From the NCBI GenBank assembly GCA_014529385.2, contig JABFUD020000345.1, positions 1 to 52,871 of the forward strand: a stretch of DNA of 52,871 bases. The letters run 5' to 3'. Below the pieces are notes generated by a model. The model saw only the letters and a list, made by a program, of their open reading frames with translations, ran no database searches and was not told the DNA's origin. Every line of letters starts with the position of its first letter. Position 1 is the first letter of the stretch. Shown here in pieces: positions 1-10,990 of the stretch. Made by a program: the position numbers and the translations under genes. The stretch comes from Adiantum capillus-veneris (Eukaryota; Streptophyta; Polypodiopsida; Polypodiales; Pteridaceae).

Positions 1-37
1 GAATGACCTCGAGGATGATTCAGATTCAGTCGAGACA

Positions 38-1528
38 ATGGAGACTAGAACCAATACCACAAAGAGAAAGACCGACAAAGAAAACCGTAACATGGAACCA
101 AATGAAAACCGAATAAGAGAAAACCATAAAGAGCCTCTGAAAACACCACAAGTGTTTCCAAATCCAATCCAAGACCCCCAAGATAAACCGCAGGGGCAAA
201 AAGGGAAGAATCGTAAAAAGAAGATTGGGACGTACCCAAACCCTGTAGACGAGATTAAGCAGGTGAAACATCTAAGAGGTTTAGTGGAGGAGACTCAAAG
301 GAAACTAGAACCAGAACCCATGCATATCAAAATTCATGACACAGTGTTTCCCACGCAAGTTCATCCACCCCACATGAACCATAGACCGTTAGCCATATCT
401 AGTATCATCCAAGAAGGGAGTGAGGACGGGACATCAGAAAGTGAGCATACACCCTTCTTGTTGGAAAGGATGTTTAACGAAGGAATACCTGATCCCATTG
501 AGGAATATGAGATTCCATCCTCACCAGTTCCTAGTCAAGGACCTACACCCTGCAAAACACCAATGAATGTTGCCAAACTAGTGGACTTCATGTCTTCTGA
601 GGTCCGAACCACGATCATAGCAAAGCTGTATGGAGATCCTGAGTTATTCCTTGCACTTCGAGCATTCCTTAACGGAGAGCTACGAACGGGATTACCGCAG
701 TTTGCGCAACCAAATAGGCCTGACTCGATTATGATTGATGAGGAAAATCATGTGCAATCACTTGACTTAGATGGACACGAGTCTGTGATCGAGGTACCCA
801 TTAACGAATTAGGGCAGTATTTTGAAGGCGACGAGTCTAATGCGACCCTACCCATCACTACCAAGGGATTAACTATAAAGGGAATTCTTGATGGTGGTGC
901 GGGAGTTAGCATCGTTACAAAAGATTGTTGGGAATCCATGGGAAAACCCCGCCTCAGTGTTACTAACATTGTGGTAAAGATGGCAAATGGTACCATAGCC
1001 AAACCTATGGGGATGCTCAAGGATCTTAAGATCAAAGTTCTAGGACACAAGGTACGACATACGTTCATTGTAATGGATTTCTCTAAACACCTTATGTCAT
1101 ATGAAATGATTTTAGGACGACCATTCATGAGGGAAGCACAAATGGTTCATGATTGGTCTAAAAATCATGTCTATTTGCAATTCCAAGACTCTGTCCTTAG
1201 AGTGGATTTGGTGACTGGTAAGGTACACCCCTTAGGGAGTAAAACCATTATTGATCATCGCTCTGACACCACAGTTCACTCGGCCCCACTACAATATTGT
1301 TACACTTGTAAGAAGGATACAGACATTGGCCAAGATTCTCCTTATATGGATATCCTACCTGGGATGACTGAGTCGGACAATGTAGACTGGGTCCACCTAG
1401 CATCAACCATAGACACTTGGGGAAATAGGGGGACGACCTGGGTAACACCTGAGGGGGATGAAATTCCTGTACCCTTAAATATGCTACAAGCAATGCATAT
1501 CGCTTCCAACAAGACTCATCCTAAGTAA
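38..1528 (+). CDS. Retropepsin-domain polyprotein fragment (gag-PR-like), LTR element
   Basis: A 496-residue ORF, open almost to the window edge, so the true start may lie outside. The first 270 residues are polar and low in recognisable domains. Residues 285-289 (DGGAG, then VSIV) occupy the place of the aspartic-protease D-T/S-G-A motif. The later ILGRPF (358-363) matches the second conserved retropepsin block (LLGRPW type). The middle Thr/Ser is replaced by Gly, which may reduce activity. No RT, RNase H or integrase follows: the frame ends at 1528 and continues as a basic ORF in another frame. This fits a non-autonomous or internally deleted Ty3-like element. The retropepsin fold is read with good confidence; the element class is inferred. 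Confidence 0.7.
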   Translation: METRTNTTKRKTDKENRNMEPNENRIRENHKEPLKTPQVFPNPIQDPQDKPQGQKGKNRKKKIGTYPNPVDEIKQVKHLRGLVEETQRKLEPEPMHIKIHDTVFPTQVHPPHMNHRPLAISSIIQEGSEDGTSESEHTPFLLERMFNEGIPDPIEEYEIPSSPVPSQGPTPCKTPMNVAKLVDFMSSEVRTTIIAKLYGDPELFLALRAFLNGELRTGLPQFAQPNRPDSIMIDEENHVQSLDLDGHESVIEVPINELGQYFEGDESNATLPITTKGLTIKGILDGGAGVSIVTKDCWESMGKPRLSVTNIVVKMANGTIAKPMGMLKDLKIKVLGHKVRHTFIVMDFSKHLMSYEMILGRPFMREAQMVHDWSKNHVYLQFQDSVLRVDLVTGKVHPLGSKTIIDHRSDTTVHSAPLQYCYTCKKDTDIGQDSPYMDILPGMTESDNVDWVHLASTIDTWGNRGTTWVTPEGDEIPVPLNMLQAMHIASNKTHPK

Positions 1529-2181
1529 CGAAGAAAACATACAAGTGGGTCCCTAAAGCTTCTTTAGTGACCATAGCTAGTGCTAAAAAACAGAAGCCTT
1601 GTAAGAAACGTACCACTCGCTCCAAGAAAAGTAAGAAAATGTTGCGATGGATCCCTAAACGACTATTGGAAGCCCAAGGCTACTATCAAGGAAATGATCA
1701 AATCTGGGTGCCAAAACGTAGATTGTGCTCTTACCTATCACCTGACCCAAGTGAGCCCAATCCCGTAGCTCCAAAACGAATCAATGATCGTGGAAAGAAA
1801 AAAATCACAGAATGCTACACACCTGCTCCCGAGCTAGTTTGGGTACCAAAGAAAGAACGATTTGTTCCACCTAGCTCAGGAAGGGGGGAGTCCCATGAAG
1901 ATTCTAGCTCCTCATGTAATACATCCATAGAGGTAAAAGCTTCTACACAGCCTCCATCTATAGTAGTGGACCTCCATGAAGCTACAAAAGAATCCACACC
2001 TCCCAGTGTTCAAGAATCACCTGATGAACCACTTCAAGTTCAATCCTGGGAGAGTACCTTACCACCCTTGCAGCTTGACAAGGCACCTAGGGTAATAGAA
2101 AACTACTGGCAAAAATCCTCACCTATTACCAACTGGAACAATTGGTTTCAAAGGGTGACAAGCTCATTTCAAACGGTATGA
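1525..2181 (+). CDS. Basic ORF with four W(V/I)PK motifs, C-terminal part of the preceding polyprotein
   Basis: Open frame overlapping the end of the retropepsin ORF and shifted relative to it, so the two were probably one protein joined by a frameshift. The first half is rich in Lys/Arg and holds four W-V/I-P-K motifs whose Trp codons start at 1546, 1648, 1705 and 1840. The second half is Ser/Pro-rich and acidic. I do not recognise the domain. WVPK-like motifs occur in gag proteins of some plant retroelements, but here they form a small series. The frame stops 8 bases before a purine tract, the normal place for the end of an LTR-element coding region. Function unknown; nucleic-acid binding is only a guess from charge. 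Confidence 0.5.
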   Translation, partial: VTKKTYKWVPKASLVTIASAKKQKPCKKRTTRSKKSKKMLRWIPKRLLEAQGYYQGNDQIWVPKRRLCSYLSPDPSEPNPVAPKRINDRGKKKITECYTPAPELVWVPKKERFVPPSSGRGESHEDSSSSCNTSIEVKASTQPPSIVVDLHEATKESTPPSVQESPDEPLQVQSWESTLPPLQLDKAPRVIENYWQKSSPITNWNNWFQRVTSSFQTV

Positions 2182-2188
2182 TCTACCC

Positions 2189-2292
2189 AAGGAAGGGGGG
2201 AGTGTTTGCTGACAGTCATCATTCATTTGTTTCCCTCTCAACCTTTTTCCCTGACCTCTCAATCTCCGATCTTAGGGAATGTACATATAAAG
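2189..2292 (+). promoter_or_regulatory. Polypurine tract, putative LTR start and TATA box
   Basis: AAGGAAGGGGGGAG (2189-2202) is a polypurine tract just after the coding frame. The next bases start with TG (2203, TGTTTGCTG), as an LTR would. TATAAAG at 2286-2292 lies about 85 bp into the putative LTR, followed by a short A-rich run. I could not find the CA end of this LTR or a target-site duplication. Alternatively the tract may be internal to element D, whose 3' LTR starts at 3804. Confidence 0.5.
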
Positions 2293-2302
2293 CTTTATAC
2301 TC

Positions 2303-3389
2303 ACAAAAAAAAAAAAAAGAGCAAGAGCAATTAGCAAACGAGTATGCACAATAAAAGTCAAAACATTGACTCAGACCTACACATGTCACATCTGGTACAG
2401 TGAAACAGAAACCTATGCCATAAAACACCTTTGATCCTCATCACTTGAGGATGGAGGGTAGGTAAGATTAGTACGATAGGAGTGTTTCTGTTTTAGAGTT
2501 GAGTGATTAGCAAAGTTCTCTTTTCCCACTAATGTGCCTCCTGGAGGTATTCCTTTTGTTTCTAGTGTGTACAGGAGCGTGTTGCTATTGATAGGATTTG
2601 GACCTTCATGGAACCTTTCTCTCGTTCACACTTCAAATCAAGCGCGACCATCGACACAAACAGGTGTTTCTTATCCATTAGCATTGCCCTTATCTTTTTG
2701 CATCTATGATTGTCTGCTTTGATTGTGATTGGTAGCATAATATTTAGCGCATTGGCTTAGTATCAAACATTTAATTCAATGTAATGTTTTGTCATAATCA
2801 CTTGTCTAGGTTTAAAAATCAAGCAGTCCGACTAAGCTAGTTTGACCAAGCTAGGTATTAGAAATCTTCTCTTAATACCATGGGAAAGCCTTCCTAATAA
2901 GCAATGGTTACTTAGGTTCTTAATCCAATTTAGGCAGCATTGTATATGAAATGTACTAGGGCTTTCTAGTGGGCTTAACCCTATTGACCTTTAGCTTAAG
3001 TATTTAAAGGGAGTTTACTAATGTGATGAGCCTGGGGAGGGTAACAGTGTTATATGACCCCCCAAAGTTACAAAATTAAAATGATGAAAATAAACAAACA
3101 AAAAATCAAAGTGCCACAATGTAAAATCTTAAGCTGGAAGAGAAATCTCAGCTTGATTTGGTACTTCACTCACATGTATTGCCTATGGTACTAGAGCCCT
3201 AGAGGTTCCCAGTGTGGGCGCTTTTCCTTGAAAGCAAAAAACCCAAGGCATACAAAATAAGCACACACATCATAATTGAATCACTGTGAAAAGACTTTGG
3301 GGGGTCAAAGAAAAAGTAATCAGTCAGGCGATGATTTCATGAGAAATTCCTTTTATGGTAGCTTAACTACAAAGTTTCTAGATATAGCC
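2303..3389. other. Non-coding stretch, probably LTR remainder or untranslated element sequence
   Basis: About 1.1 kb with no ORF of convincing content. It is AT-rich with scattered short ORFs in all frames. It probably contains the rest of the putative LTR starting at 2203 and the upstream part of the 3' non-coding region of element D. Nothing else is recognised. Confidence 0.4.
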
Positions 3390-3791
3390 TCTAGTCAGCC
3401 CTCGAACATGAATACTTGGCTCTCGCGATTAAACAACTTAATTGACCACAGAAAATTAAGAAGCTTACCCATGGTATTAATATTCGATCTCTAGTGCCTT
3501 TCGACCATCAAATTAGCGACCCCAGACTTGTTTAATTTTCTACCTTACATCTGTTTATGCATTTGATTACATTGCAATTTAATGTTCATTGCTATCAAAT
3601 TGTTTGAAATTCTTTGACCAATCAATGTGTCTACCTAAAACTGCATATGCTTTTTAAGAGAATGCCATTACTGTGCCAATGTTGTTTGATTTTGCAGTGA
3701 CTGAAGAAGGCTAAGGACATTCATCTCAAATGCTCTTCCACCTCGACGACCCAGCTTCAACTCAATAGCTTCCGAGGACAGAACCTACATC

Positions 3792-3803
3792 AGGAAGGGG
3801 GCA
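3792..3803 (+). other. Polypurine tract of element D
   Basis: AGGAAGGGGGCA immediately precedes the TG of the LTR at 3804. The inverted copy near 29665 keeps the same tract with six Gs. Plus-strand priming site for reverse transcription. Confidence 0.7.
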
Positions 3804-5754
3804 TGTTAACCCTCACGGCTCACGGACACCCATCACCTACGATGGACGCGTATTATGTATTTGGTAGAGTCAGGTACCGGGCTTGTCGGACCAATAGGGA
3901 AAGGTAGAGTGATCGCCGATGAGAGGCGCACTTTAACTTGGACATTCAAGGGTTAGTTGGCTAAGCATGGGCGCCCAAGTGTGAATGGGGTGAGCTCCTA
4001 TAAAAGCCAACTAAACCTAATTTTTACTCATTCTCTCATTTGTGCAATAGAAGAGTGCTCTTGCTCCATCTCCATCTCCTTCTTCTTCTTCTTCACCTCC
4101 TTGTGTGTGTGTGTGTGAGAGAGAGAGAGAGGGAGAGTGTGTGTGTGCGATCGAGCATTACGAAGGCACGACGGCGGCGAAGCGGTTGAGCGCGGCACGA
4201 CTGCAGCTTCTTCTTCATCGCGGCGAGGAATCCACCACGAAGGCGAGCGTAGAGCGGTGAGTGACACACCCTTTGTTCTCTTGAGCTTGCTAGTTTAGGC
4301 TTGCTGTGTGCTTGGAGCCGTTTGTGGATCGCATACGGTGTATTGGCAAGTCCCTTGCTTCGACAGTGCGGCAAGGAGCGCACAGAGAGCCAATTCCCAT
4401 AGAATACGTAAGGTACTATCCATAAATTACTATGCTTTGAAGGAAATCTAACCCCTCGTATGGAATGAATTGTTCAATGATTCTAATTTTTCATCTTGAT
4501 TGTTATGGTACTCTTGGACATTAGTTCTTTCTCTCTGAGTTTGTCAATTAAGTAGTGAGTCTAAAATGGCCCCGGTAAAAAAGAACTCGCTTTAGAGGTG
4601 CCCACGACCGCGGCGCGAACAAGCAATGTGAATGGAAAGGAAAAGCTCCCATGGACAACCAAGTACCGAGGAAATGGAGGAGGTAGGTCACATTTTATTC
4701 AAGTTTGTTTAATCTAACATTGCATTCGATAAGTTAGGAAAGAACATATCCCTAAACATGTTGGAGTAATCCGACGGAAACCTCGGCATTTGAATTCAAT
4801 TGTATATTAAATTCTAAGTAGGAAAGAACGGTTGATGGATATACTGTTTGAAATAGGAAAGAATGTCTGCTAGGGAAAATTTAGATCGGTATGTTCATTC
4901 TATTTCCAATGTTGAACTAGTCGTGATCCCCCTACTGATCACAGTGGGCCGCTCGCGATGATTTCACAGTAGCTAGAGTTACTAGCTTGGGGCCTCTACC
5001 CATGACTTGCTTTCTATGCGGTGGGAACCCACATCTTGCTTTCTATGCAGTGGGAATTTACATGTCGTGCTTTCTATGCGATGGACATACCTAGTTGTAT
5101 GGGCAGCTAGGCGACAATGGGAGGACTAAACTCTCGCTGAAGGGGGGGTGTTGTACCTCTAGAACATTGGAATTTTAAAGAATAAGTTTAAGTAGAAGTT
5201 TTACTAGAATTACTATTTTGCTGCCGCTTTGCAATACTGGTTGAAGGGCTGTCTTAATGAACCTTGTGAATCAGAATCTAATCAAGGAACTTATATGTTG
5301 AACGACCATTATGGTAATAATCAGGACACACAAACAAGTGTGAGTGTGGGGGTGGAAAGTGGGGGCCTCGCTCAGGTTTCCAATGCCTATGAGAATCGAT
5401 TGGTCGTGAACTCTCCGTCCCCATAGTGTTTAAATCGACACTAGTATTACTCATTGCCCCTAGAGCGGCGAAGTCTCAAGTGTACGTGCCTTTGAAACAT
5501 GGGGTAAAAGACACTCGGGATTTTCTCTCCTCTTGGAAGGTGGGTCTTAGGATCGTTAGATTAGTTAAGCACGCTTCCTCTGCGAGGTGGAGCTAGATCT
5601 CGTTGCTAGTAGGCTCAAACTCAACTCACCTTGTGATGAGAGATCATCCGCTAGATGAACCCTGAACCACTTTGTTTGCTTCTGCTATAGATCTAGTGGC
5701 CACCAGGTTTACCATCAGATCCACCGTTTGAGACGGCGGGGTAGGGACCTCACA
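3804..5754 (+). repeat. 3' LTR of element D (about 1.95 kb)
   Basis: Starts TGTTAACC after the PPT and ends CCTCACA at 5754, giving TG...CA termini. TATAAAAG lies at 3999-4006. The order of landmarks matches the element A LTR read on the minus strand: TATA box, a GTAGTGAG...ATGGCCCC start (ATG at 4566), a GAGGTAGG donor-like site near 4680, GCTTTCTATG repeats near 5010, and a GGGACCTCACA end. D and A are therefore related families. A GT/GA-rich microsatellite follows the TATA box at about 4100-4150. Confidence 0.6.
5001..5090 (+). repeat. Three imperfect tandem repeats in the D LTR
   Basis: TTGCTTTCTATGC[GA]GTGGGA or a close variant occurs three times about 30 bp apart. The element A LTR has related units in the corresponding region (near 6855 and 14855, opposite strand). 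Function unknown. Confidence 0.6.
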
Positions 5755-6126
5755 TCTTGCTCCATTTGGCCTTTGTAGAAGCCTTGGTTGGCTGACCAGT
5801 TCCTTCACCTGCATTCATCTCACTAAGTAATTCAAGTTAGGTCTCCCTGGCTCCCCACGGGGCAAGGGACAATTATACATCCCCTCTCCAAACTCTCTGC
5901 AATTCCCCTAGGTCATGGCTCTTGCTCTTTTGACTTCTTTGCTTGTCCCTTTGGACCTACAGCTTGTGCAAGGTGAATGGACAGGCTTCTTAAAGTTTCA
6001 TTTAATTTCTCAGTCACTTCAGCCATTACCTTTGGAAGCTCCCTAGATGTTGATGCTTGTGACTTACTTTTGGGTTTAAGAACTTCTATTGGAACCTCTC
6101 CCCTTAGGCACTTGAGTTTCCTAGAC
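5755..6126 (-). pseudogene. Element H gag, C-terminal part
   Basis: Minus-strand frame 6126-5913 reads a basic, Ser/Lys-rich gag-like tail that stops at 5913. Beyond it the strand shows a degenerate CCHC-like block (Cys...GEG...NCP) at about 5905-5870. It joins in sense and frame to the gag fragment at 16982-17480 on the other side of element A, so A inserted into this gene. The D LTR cuts it at 5755. Several stops and the decayed zinc knuckle make it a pseudogene. Confidence 0.6.
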
Positions 6127-7219
6127 TGTGAGGTCCCCTCCCCGTCTCACCATGACGGAACTAGAGGACACCTGATGGTCACTAGATCCTATGCGGAAGT
6201 AAATAAAAATTGGATAAGAAGAAAAATAAGATCAGTGAATGGTCTCTCATCACTTAGTGAGTTGAGTCCAAGCCACCTCTGAAAAGGAGTTTACCTCCGC
6301 CCCACAAGGGAATCCTACTTTTCTATTATCGGTCCTATTCTCATCTTTCAGGAGGAGAAGTAGACTCAGTGCCTTTTTCCCTATAATTTTTAGAGGCACA
6401 AACAACGAGTTCCTTCTGCTCTGGCGTAAGGAGCTATTTAATGGCGTGCTCTATTGCGTAAAGCAAATAGTTCCAGACTAATCGGGACCACCCTTCTCGT
6501 AGGCTTTGGCAGCCTGAGCCAACCCCCACTTTCCACCCTGCACTCACACAGAGTCTTTGTGCAGCCTAATTACTAGCACATTGTTTTTCAACACTTAGGG
6601 TCCTTTTTTATATTTCCTCGACACAAGTTCATTAAGACAGTCCTTGAAACAATGTCTAATCGTCAGGAAAACATATCTTGCCTAGGAAAAAGTACTCAAC
6701 AAAAAATACTTCTTTAAAAATTCCAATGTCTTGGAGTCGTGAGGACCTCCAGCGAGTGTTAACTCCACCCATTTTCAATTGGCCGCCCATACAACCAATC
6801 CATGATTACACCCAATTCATGGAGTAACTCTACGGGTAAAATCCATGTATCCACCGCATAGAAAGCAAGCCATGGACATATCCACCTCATAGAAATTAAG
6901 TCGTAGATTTATCTCTTGCGATAGCTTTGCGAGCTACCACCTTGTGATCAATAGGGGGTTCAAACTAAATCGACAATGGAATAATGAATGAAATTTGTTT
7001 GAGATATTTTCCCCTAACAACCATTCTTTCCTACTTCCAAACAGTTTTTCCATAAAAAATTTCTTTCCTACATAATTTGAACTTAAACTTAATTAAAACC
7101 TTTAAAAATACCAATGCCGTTGTCTCAATTGAATTTCCAACATAGTTCAGGGAGTTTAAATTTTAAACATTCCTAAAGTTATCGTAACATAATGCTTATG
7201 TAAAATACAAAAATTTAAT

Positions 7220-7366
7220 TCATCCTACCTCATGAAAATCCTCTTTGATGCCTCGTGAGATAGTCGGATTTTCCTCTCTCATCGGTGCTTTACCGTTGTT
7301 TGCTATGTTGCTAGTTCCTGCCTCGCAGTCATTAGCACCACCAAAACGTGTCCTCTTGGGGGCCAT
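7220..7366 (-). CDS. 48-codon LTR-encoded mini-ORF with a splice-donor-like end
   Basis: ATG at 7366 and stop at 7220, product starting MAPKRTRFGG. The other LTR has the same ORF at 15173-15319 with equal length and no frameshift, although the LTRs differ at many sites. Its last codons contain GAG/GTAGGA, a good 5' splice-site match. The related D LTR has a shorter start (MAPVKK, at 4566) and a GAG/GTAGG site as well. It may be a leader ORF or the first coding exon of gag. No known domain; expression not shown. Confidence 0.45.
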   Translation of the reverse strand: MAPKRTRFGGANDCEAGTSNIANNGKAPMREENPTISRGIKEDFHEVG

Positions 7367-8282
7367 ATCTCACTACTAGGATTATTTCTTTCGGAGAAAC
7401 AAGAGACTAGGTGTAATTCCCACAACAACCAATGAGAAACCTTGACAAGGAATAACCTCATTCTTACACATAATGCTAGATTTAATGACAAGCCTTCACA
7501 ATTGCAAGTATGCAAGCTAACTCAAGGATGCAACAAGATGAAAATGCCTTGATTTCTCATAAACGCATCCTAAGATTATCATAACCCAAACTTCCCTCGT
7601 ATGAAACATGAGATCAGGATTAAGGTAGTAATTAGATGCGTCATTATAACATAAAATGGTAGACTATAACCATGCAAATACCCTTTATAATAGATGATTA
7701 ATTTCCACAAAATCATACACAATTTGTGAATGCAACACAATACCCTATCTATACATCTTCTTTTGTATGCAAGAAGTCTCATAATCATGTCCTAATTTCA
7801 TGGGAGAATGAAGGATTTAGTTATTTGATTAATACTCAATTTATGTGCAAAAAAAGTCTCACCATACCTTAGAGAATCATAGGTGAATACTTTTACAACA
7901 TAACTATGCACAACTGATGATGATTATATGCATAAACTCATGCTTAATTAAACAAAAACTAAGTATCTTTAAGAAGAAAGATACTCTTTAATCAAACAAT
8001 GGAAATCAATGGATGGAAACCATTGACAATACCCCACATATAATAAAGAATAGATTATTCTAATGCTATAGCCAGCTAGCATAATTAAACTCGACATAGG
8101 AATCCTCTAGAGAAAAGAGGCTATGGAGCAATAGGATTAACATAAATATAATTAAACTACCCTAAATTAAGACTTGGTTTGTGTGTTATGTGATATAGAA
8201 AGGCTTCATAAAAGATTGATCTAGCAGCAGCACTTCCTTGCACTGTCTTGGCAATTGTGTGTAAAATTGGGTGGGAATGCTC

Positions 8283-8290
8283 CTTATATA
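8283..8290 (-). promoter_or_regulatory. TATA box of element A left LTR
   Basis: Minus-strand TATATAAG in a GC-richer context (CCTATATAAGGAG), about 710 bp into the LTR. Conserved in the other LTR at 16254-16261. Confidence 0.65.
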
Positions 8291-8524
8291 GGCTTCTGGG
8301 GTTGCTTTATGGAAAAGGCTTTCCCATACCTCCCTTGCTCGCCTCCTCTTGCTAAAAGAAAAAGTACAGGTGTCACAAGCATTTCACTAACCACTAGAGG
8401 TGTCCCCTTTTACCTCTCTAGTCCATACTTAGCCTCCATGCCACACTCCCACATTTGACCCAACACTTGGCACAAGACTACCTATACACAAGACCCATGG
8501 TCATACATGATGGGGTTATATGCC

Positions 8525-8579
8525 CATGCATACTCATGACCATGCATGCACACCCATGCTCTTGCATACCCCATGCATG
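8525..8579. promoter_or_regulatory. RY-motif (CATGCA) cluster upstream of the A LTR TATA box
   Basis: CATGCA/CATGCATG occurs at 8525, 8541 and 8572, about 235-290 bp upstream of the TATA box on the element strand. CATGCATG is the RY element bound by plant B3 factors of the ABI3/FUS3/LEC2 group. The other LTR has a similar cluster. Regulation is inferred from motif alone. Confidence 0.4.
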
Positions 8580-8998
8580 CACATCCTCATACATGCCATA
8601 CACGTACCTTAGGAAATGCTATCCTTAGGCTAACTTGATCTATACTAACCCAAATTCTATTCTAAAACTTGCTAACTCGAGACAGACCTGCAGGTAACAG
8701 ATACAACTACCTTCCATAAATAGAAGCTTCCAACGTCTAGATCCTATTTTTAAGGAAATTTGGGTCGATGCACGAGCCGGTCGATCCTAGACCATGCCGG
8801 CGGTCAAACACTTTCTATTTTTGAAAAAAATTCACAAAAATTGAATTTGACAAGAATTAAATATTCTACAAGGATCACAACATAAAAATGACATCTGATC
8901 ACTAAAACCTGCTATAAATAACATCTTTAGCCAAACTGATAACTAGACTTAAAATTTTACATAGGTAACCCTCTTCTAGGGCAGATGGAGACTTTACA

Positions 8999-10290
8999 TT
9001 CTACCCAACGTGAAAGAATTGAGATGTCCTTGTCTCAAGGGTATGTCGGGGTAGTTCTTTTGAAGTGTTAGTTGATCTTCCCACGTTGCATCCTCTTCTA
9101 TAAAATACTTCCACTTGACTAGATGTTTGATGATGTTCCTATTCCTTAGTTTTCTTTCCCGCGTCTCAATGATGTTATCCGGTTGTAGGTCGAGAATGAC
9201 TTGAGTAGGAATAACAACTTGTTTTGCATTGACAAGATGATCCGGATTGGGAATATAGGGTTTAAGCAAACTCACATGAAAAGCGTCATGAGATTTAAGG
9301 TTTGAGGGTAACTACAACTTGTAAGCTTGGTCACTTACAACCTTTACAATCTCATAAGGTCCACAGTATCTTGGGCTAAGCTTCTTCAATTTTCCTAAGG
9401 ATAGATTACTCCTCTTGGGTCTAGCCTTGAGAAATACTTTATCCCCTAACTGAAAAGTTCTTTCAGATATTTTCCTGTCAGCATAATGCTTCTGTTTGTT
9501 CTGAGTTTCTTGAATATCCTTGCGAATTGCTATAGTTTGTGCTTCCATGTCTTCTAACATTTTCTTTGAGGCATCCACTTTAATAGTTGGATCAGAAAAA
9601 TCCATTGGAGCTATAAACTCTTGTCCATAGAGTGCCTTGAATGGTGACATTCCTATGCTTCTATGATCAGAAGAATTATAAGCATATTCTACTAAAGGAA
9701 GATATTGAATCCACTTCCTTGTCTCTTGTGAAAAGTATGCTCTAACAATATCTTTGATTACTTGGTTCACCCTTTCAGTCTACCCCTCGTTCTGAGGATG
9801 ATATGTTGTACTGAAGCATAGCTGAGTTCTAATTGCTTGAAAAAAAAGTCCAAAACTTTGAAGTAAACTTCACGTCACTATCACTGAAGATTCTTCTCAG
9901 TAAACCATGAAGTCTAAAGATTTCCTTGATGAAAACCCTACTAATGTCAGAAGCACTATAGGTCGTCTTGACAGGTATCAAGTGAGCCACCTTAGTGAGC
10001 ATATCAACATCCAAAAATATAGAATCATAGCCTCCGATAGAAGAAAATCCAGTGACAAAATCTATACTGATACACTCCCATTTCATTTGAGGTATATCAA
10101 GAGTTTGAGTTCCCCGGGAAGATTCATTCGTTCAGCTTTAATTCGCTGACAAGATAAACACTGCTTTACGTAATGAAGAACATCACCTTTCATTGCTGGC
10201 CAAAAATAACTTCTTCTGACTGCATTCAAGGTTTTTGCATACCCTGGGTGTCTAGAAGTTGGGCTATCATGAGCCTCAAATAAAATTTCT
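8999..10290 (-). pseudogene. Element A integrase and chromodomain remnant
   Basis: Read right to left: an HHCC zinc-binding domain (His near 10265, CLSC near 10165), the integrase core (CISIDFV near 10078; DSDVKF near 9885), a GPF/Y-like region with GPYEIV near 9350, and a chromodomain (VKWKYFIEEDATWE, about 9125-9085). The segments lie in at least two frames with stops between. An in-frame TAG near 9312 separates the GPY region from the chromodomain. Chromodomains target chromovirus integration to heterochromatin. The copy cannot make a functional integrase. Confidence 0.85.
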
Positions 10291-10990
10291 CTTTAGTGCT
10301 GGATCCTTAGGTACATAAAGTCTTTGACCAAGATAAATAAATTCCCCTTGAAGAGAATAGTCTTTAGCCAGTCTAGAAGTTACTTTAGGTCCTTCGCCTT
10401 ATTGAATCTGTGTTAACAGTCGTTGATACTCTAGGTCATTTGAAGAAGCTTCTCTAATCCTTTCCAAAAGAGGATTATTGGGTATAGAGATAGCATTAAG
10501 GAAAGACTTATGACTGAGTCCATCTGCAACTACAGTAGCCTTCGCAGGTTCGTACTTGATATCAAAATCGTACTCTTGAAAAAGTTCAATCCACCTCCTC
10601 TATCTCATGTTGAGGTTGGGTTGCGTAAAGATCCATTTAAGCTCTTGTGGTCGGTAACTAGTTGAAATTTGCAACTCAAAAGATAATGTCTCCATAGCTT
10701 CAATGCATGGATGAAAACAAGAAGTTCTAGATCATGAGTCGAATAGTTCTTCTCATGGTCTCCGAGCTTGCAAGAGGTAAAAGCTATTGGTCTCCCTTCT
10801 TGAGTAAGAAATCCTCCTAAGGAAAGACTATTGGCATCACAACTTCAAAATCCTTATTGAAATTTGGAAGCTTTAAAAAAGGAGAAGACACCAAATATCT
10901 CTTTAACTCAATAAAAGGAGCTTCGTGCTCTACTTTCCAATCTATTTGCATTCCTTTCTTTAGAAGTCCTGTCAAAGGTGTTGTGATAAG
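10291..10990 (-). pseudogene. Element A RNase H remnant and linker
   Basis: On the minus strand the Ty3 RNase H landmarks are readable: TDHKSLKW near 10650, a WRHYLL stretch near 10690, and RRWIELFQEYDFDIKY near 10595-10550. Stops interrupt it. The linker toward the integrase HHCC domain follows. No intact ORF over 60 codons survives. Confidence 0.7.

Larger units (their letters stand above)
3390..5754 (+). mobile_element. Element D: 3' end of an LTR retrotransposon with its 3' LTR
   Basis: The stretch 3390-4190 recurs in inverted orientation at 29201-30092, which defines it as a repeat family. It reads intron-like sequence ending TTTTGCAG near 3698, a short exon-like end, the PPT at 3792-3803, then the LTR 3804-5754. 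A short frame ending ...NLHQEGG just before the PPT is kept in both copies and resembles the tail of Ty3/gypsy polyproteins. The 5' LTR is not in the window. D sits inside the gag of element H, which resumes at 5755. The coding block at 38-2181 may be the internal part of D, but the purine tract at 2189 argues for a separate element. Confidence 0.6.
6127..8998 (-). repeat. Element A 3' LTR (left copy)
   Basis: 2872 bp, TGTGAGGTCCCC...GACTTTACA on the plus strand. On the element strand U3 runs from 8998 down to the TATA box at about 8290; the rest is R/U5. It aligns along its length with 14095-16981. No gene other than the 48-codon ORF is seen. The sequence just inside (8999-9010) is not a strong polypurine tract. 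Confidence 0.88.

Noticed and set aside
748-1128. Minus-strand 126-codon ORF opposite the retropepsin domain
   Set aside because: Shadow of the plus-strand protease frame; no independent motif.
5001-5090. CRISPR-like evenly spaced repeats
   Set aside because: Only three imperfect units within a plant LTR, no cas genes, eukaryotic context.
5138-5160. Second PPT-like tract GAAGGGGGGGTG in the D LTR
   Set aside because: Surrounding sequence aligns with the inside of the element A LTR, so this is internal LTR sequence and not an LTR border.
6127-8998. Minus-strand ORFs at 7303-7515 and 15256-15468 repeated in both LTRs
   Set aside because: They are in another frame over the mini-ORF and are repeated only because the LTRs are repeated; the ATG-started MAPKR frame is the better candidate.
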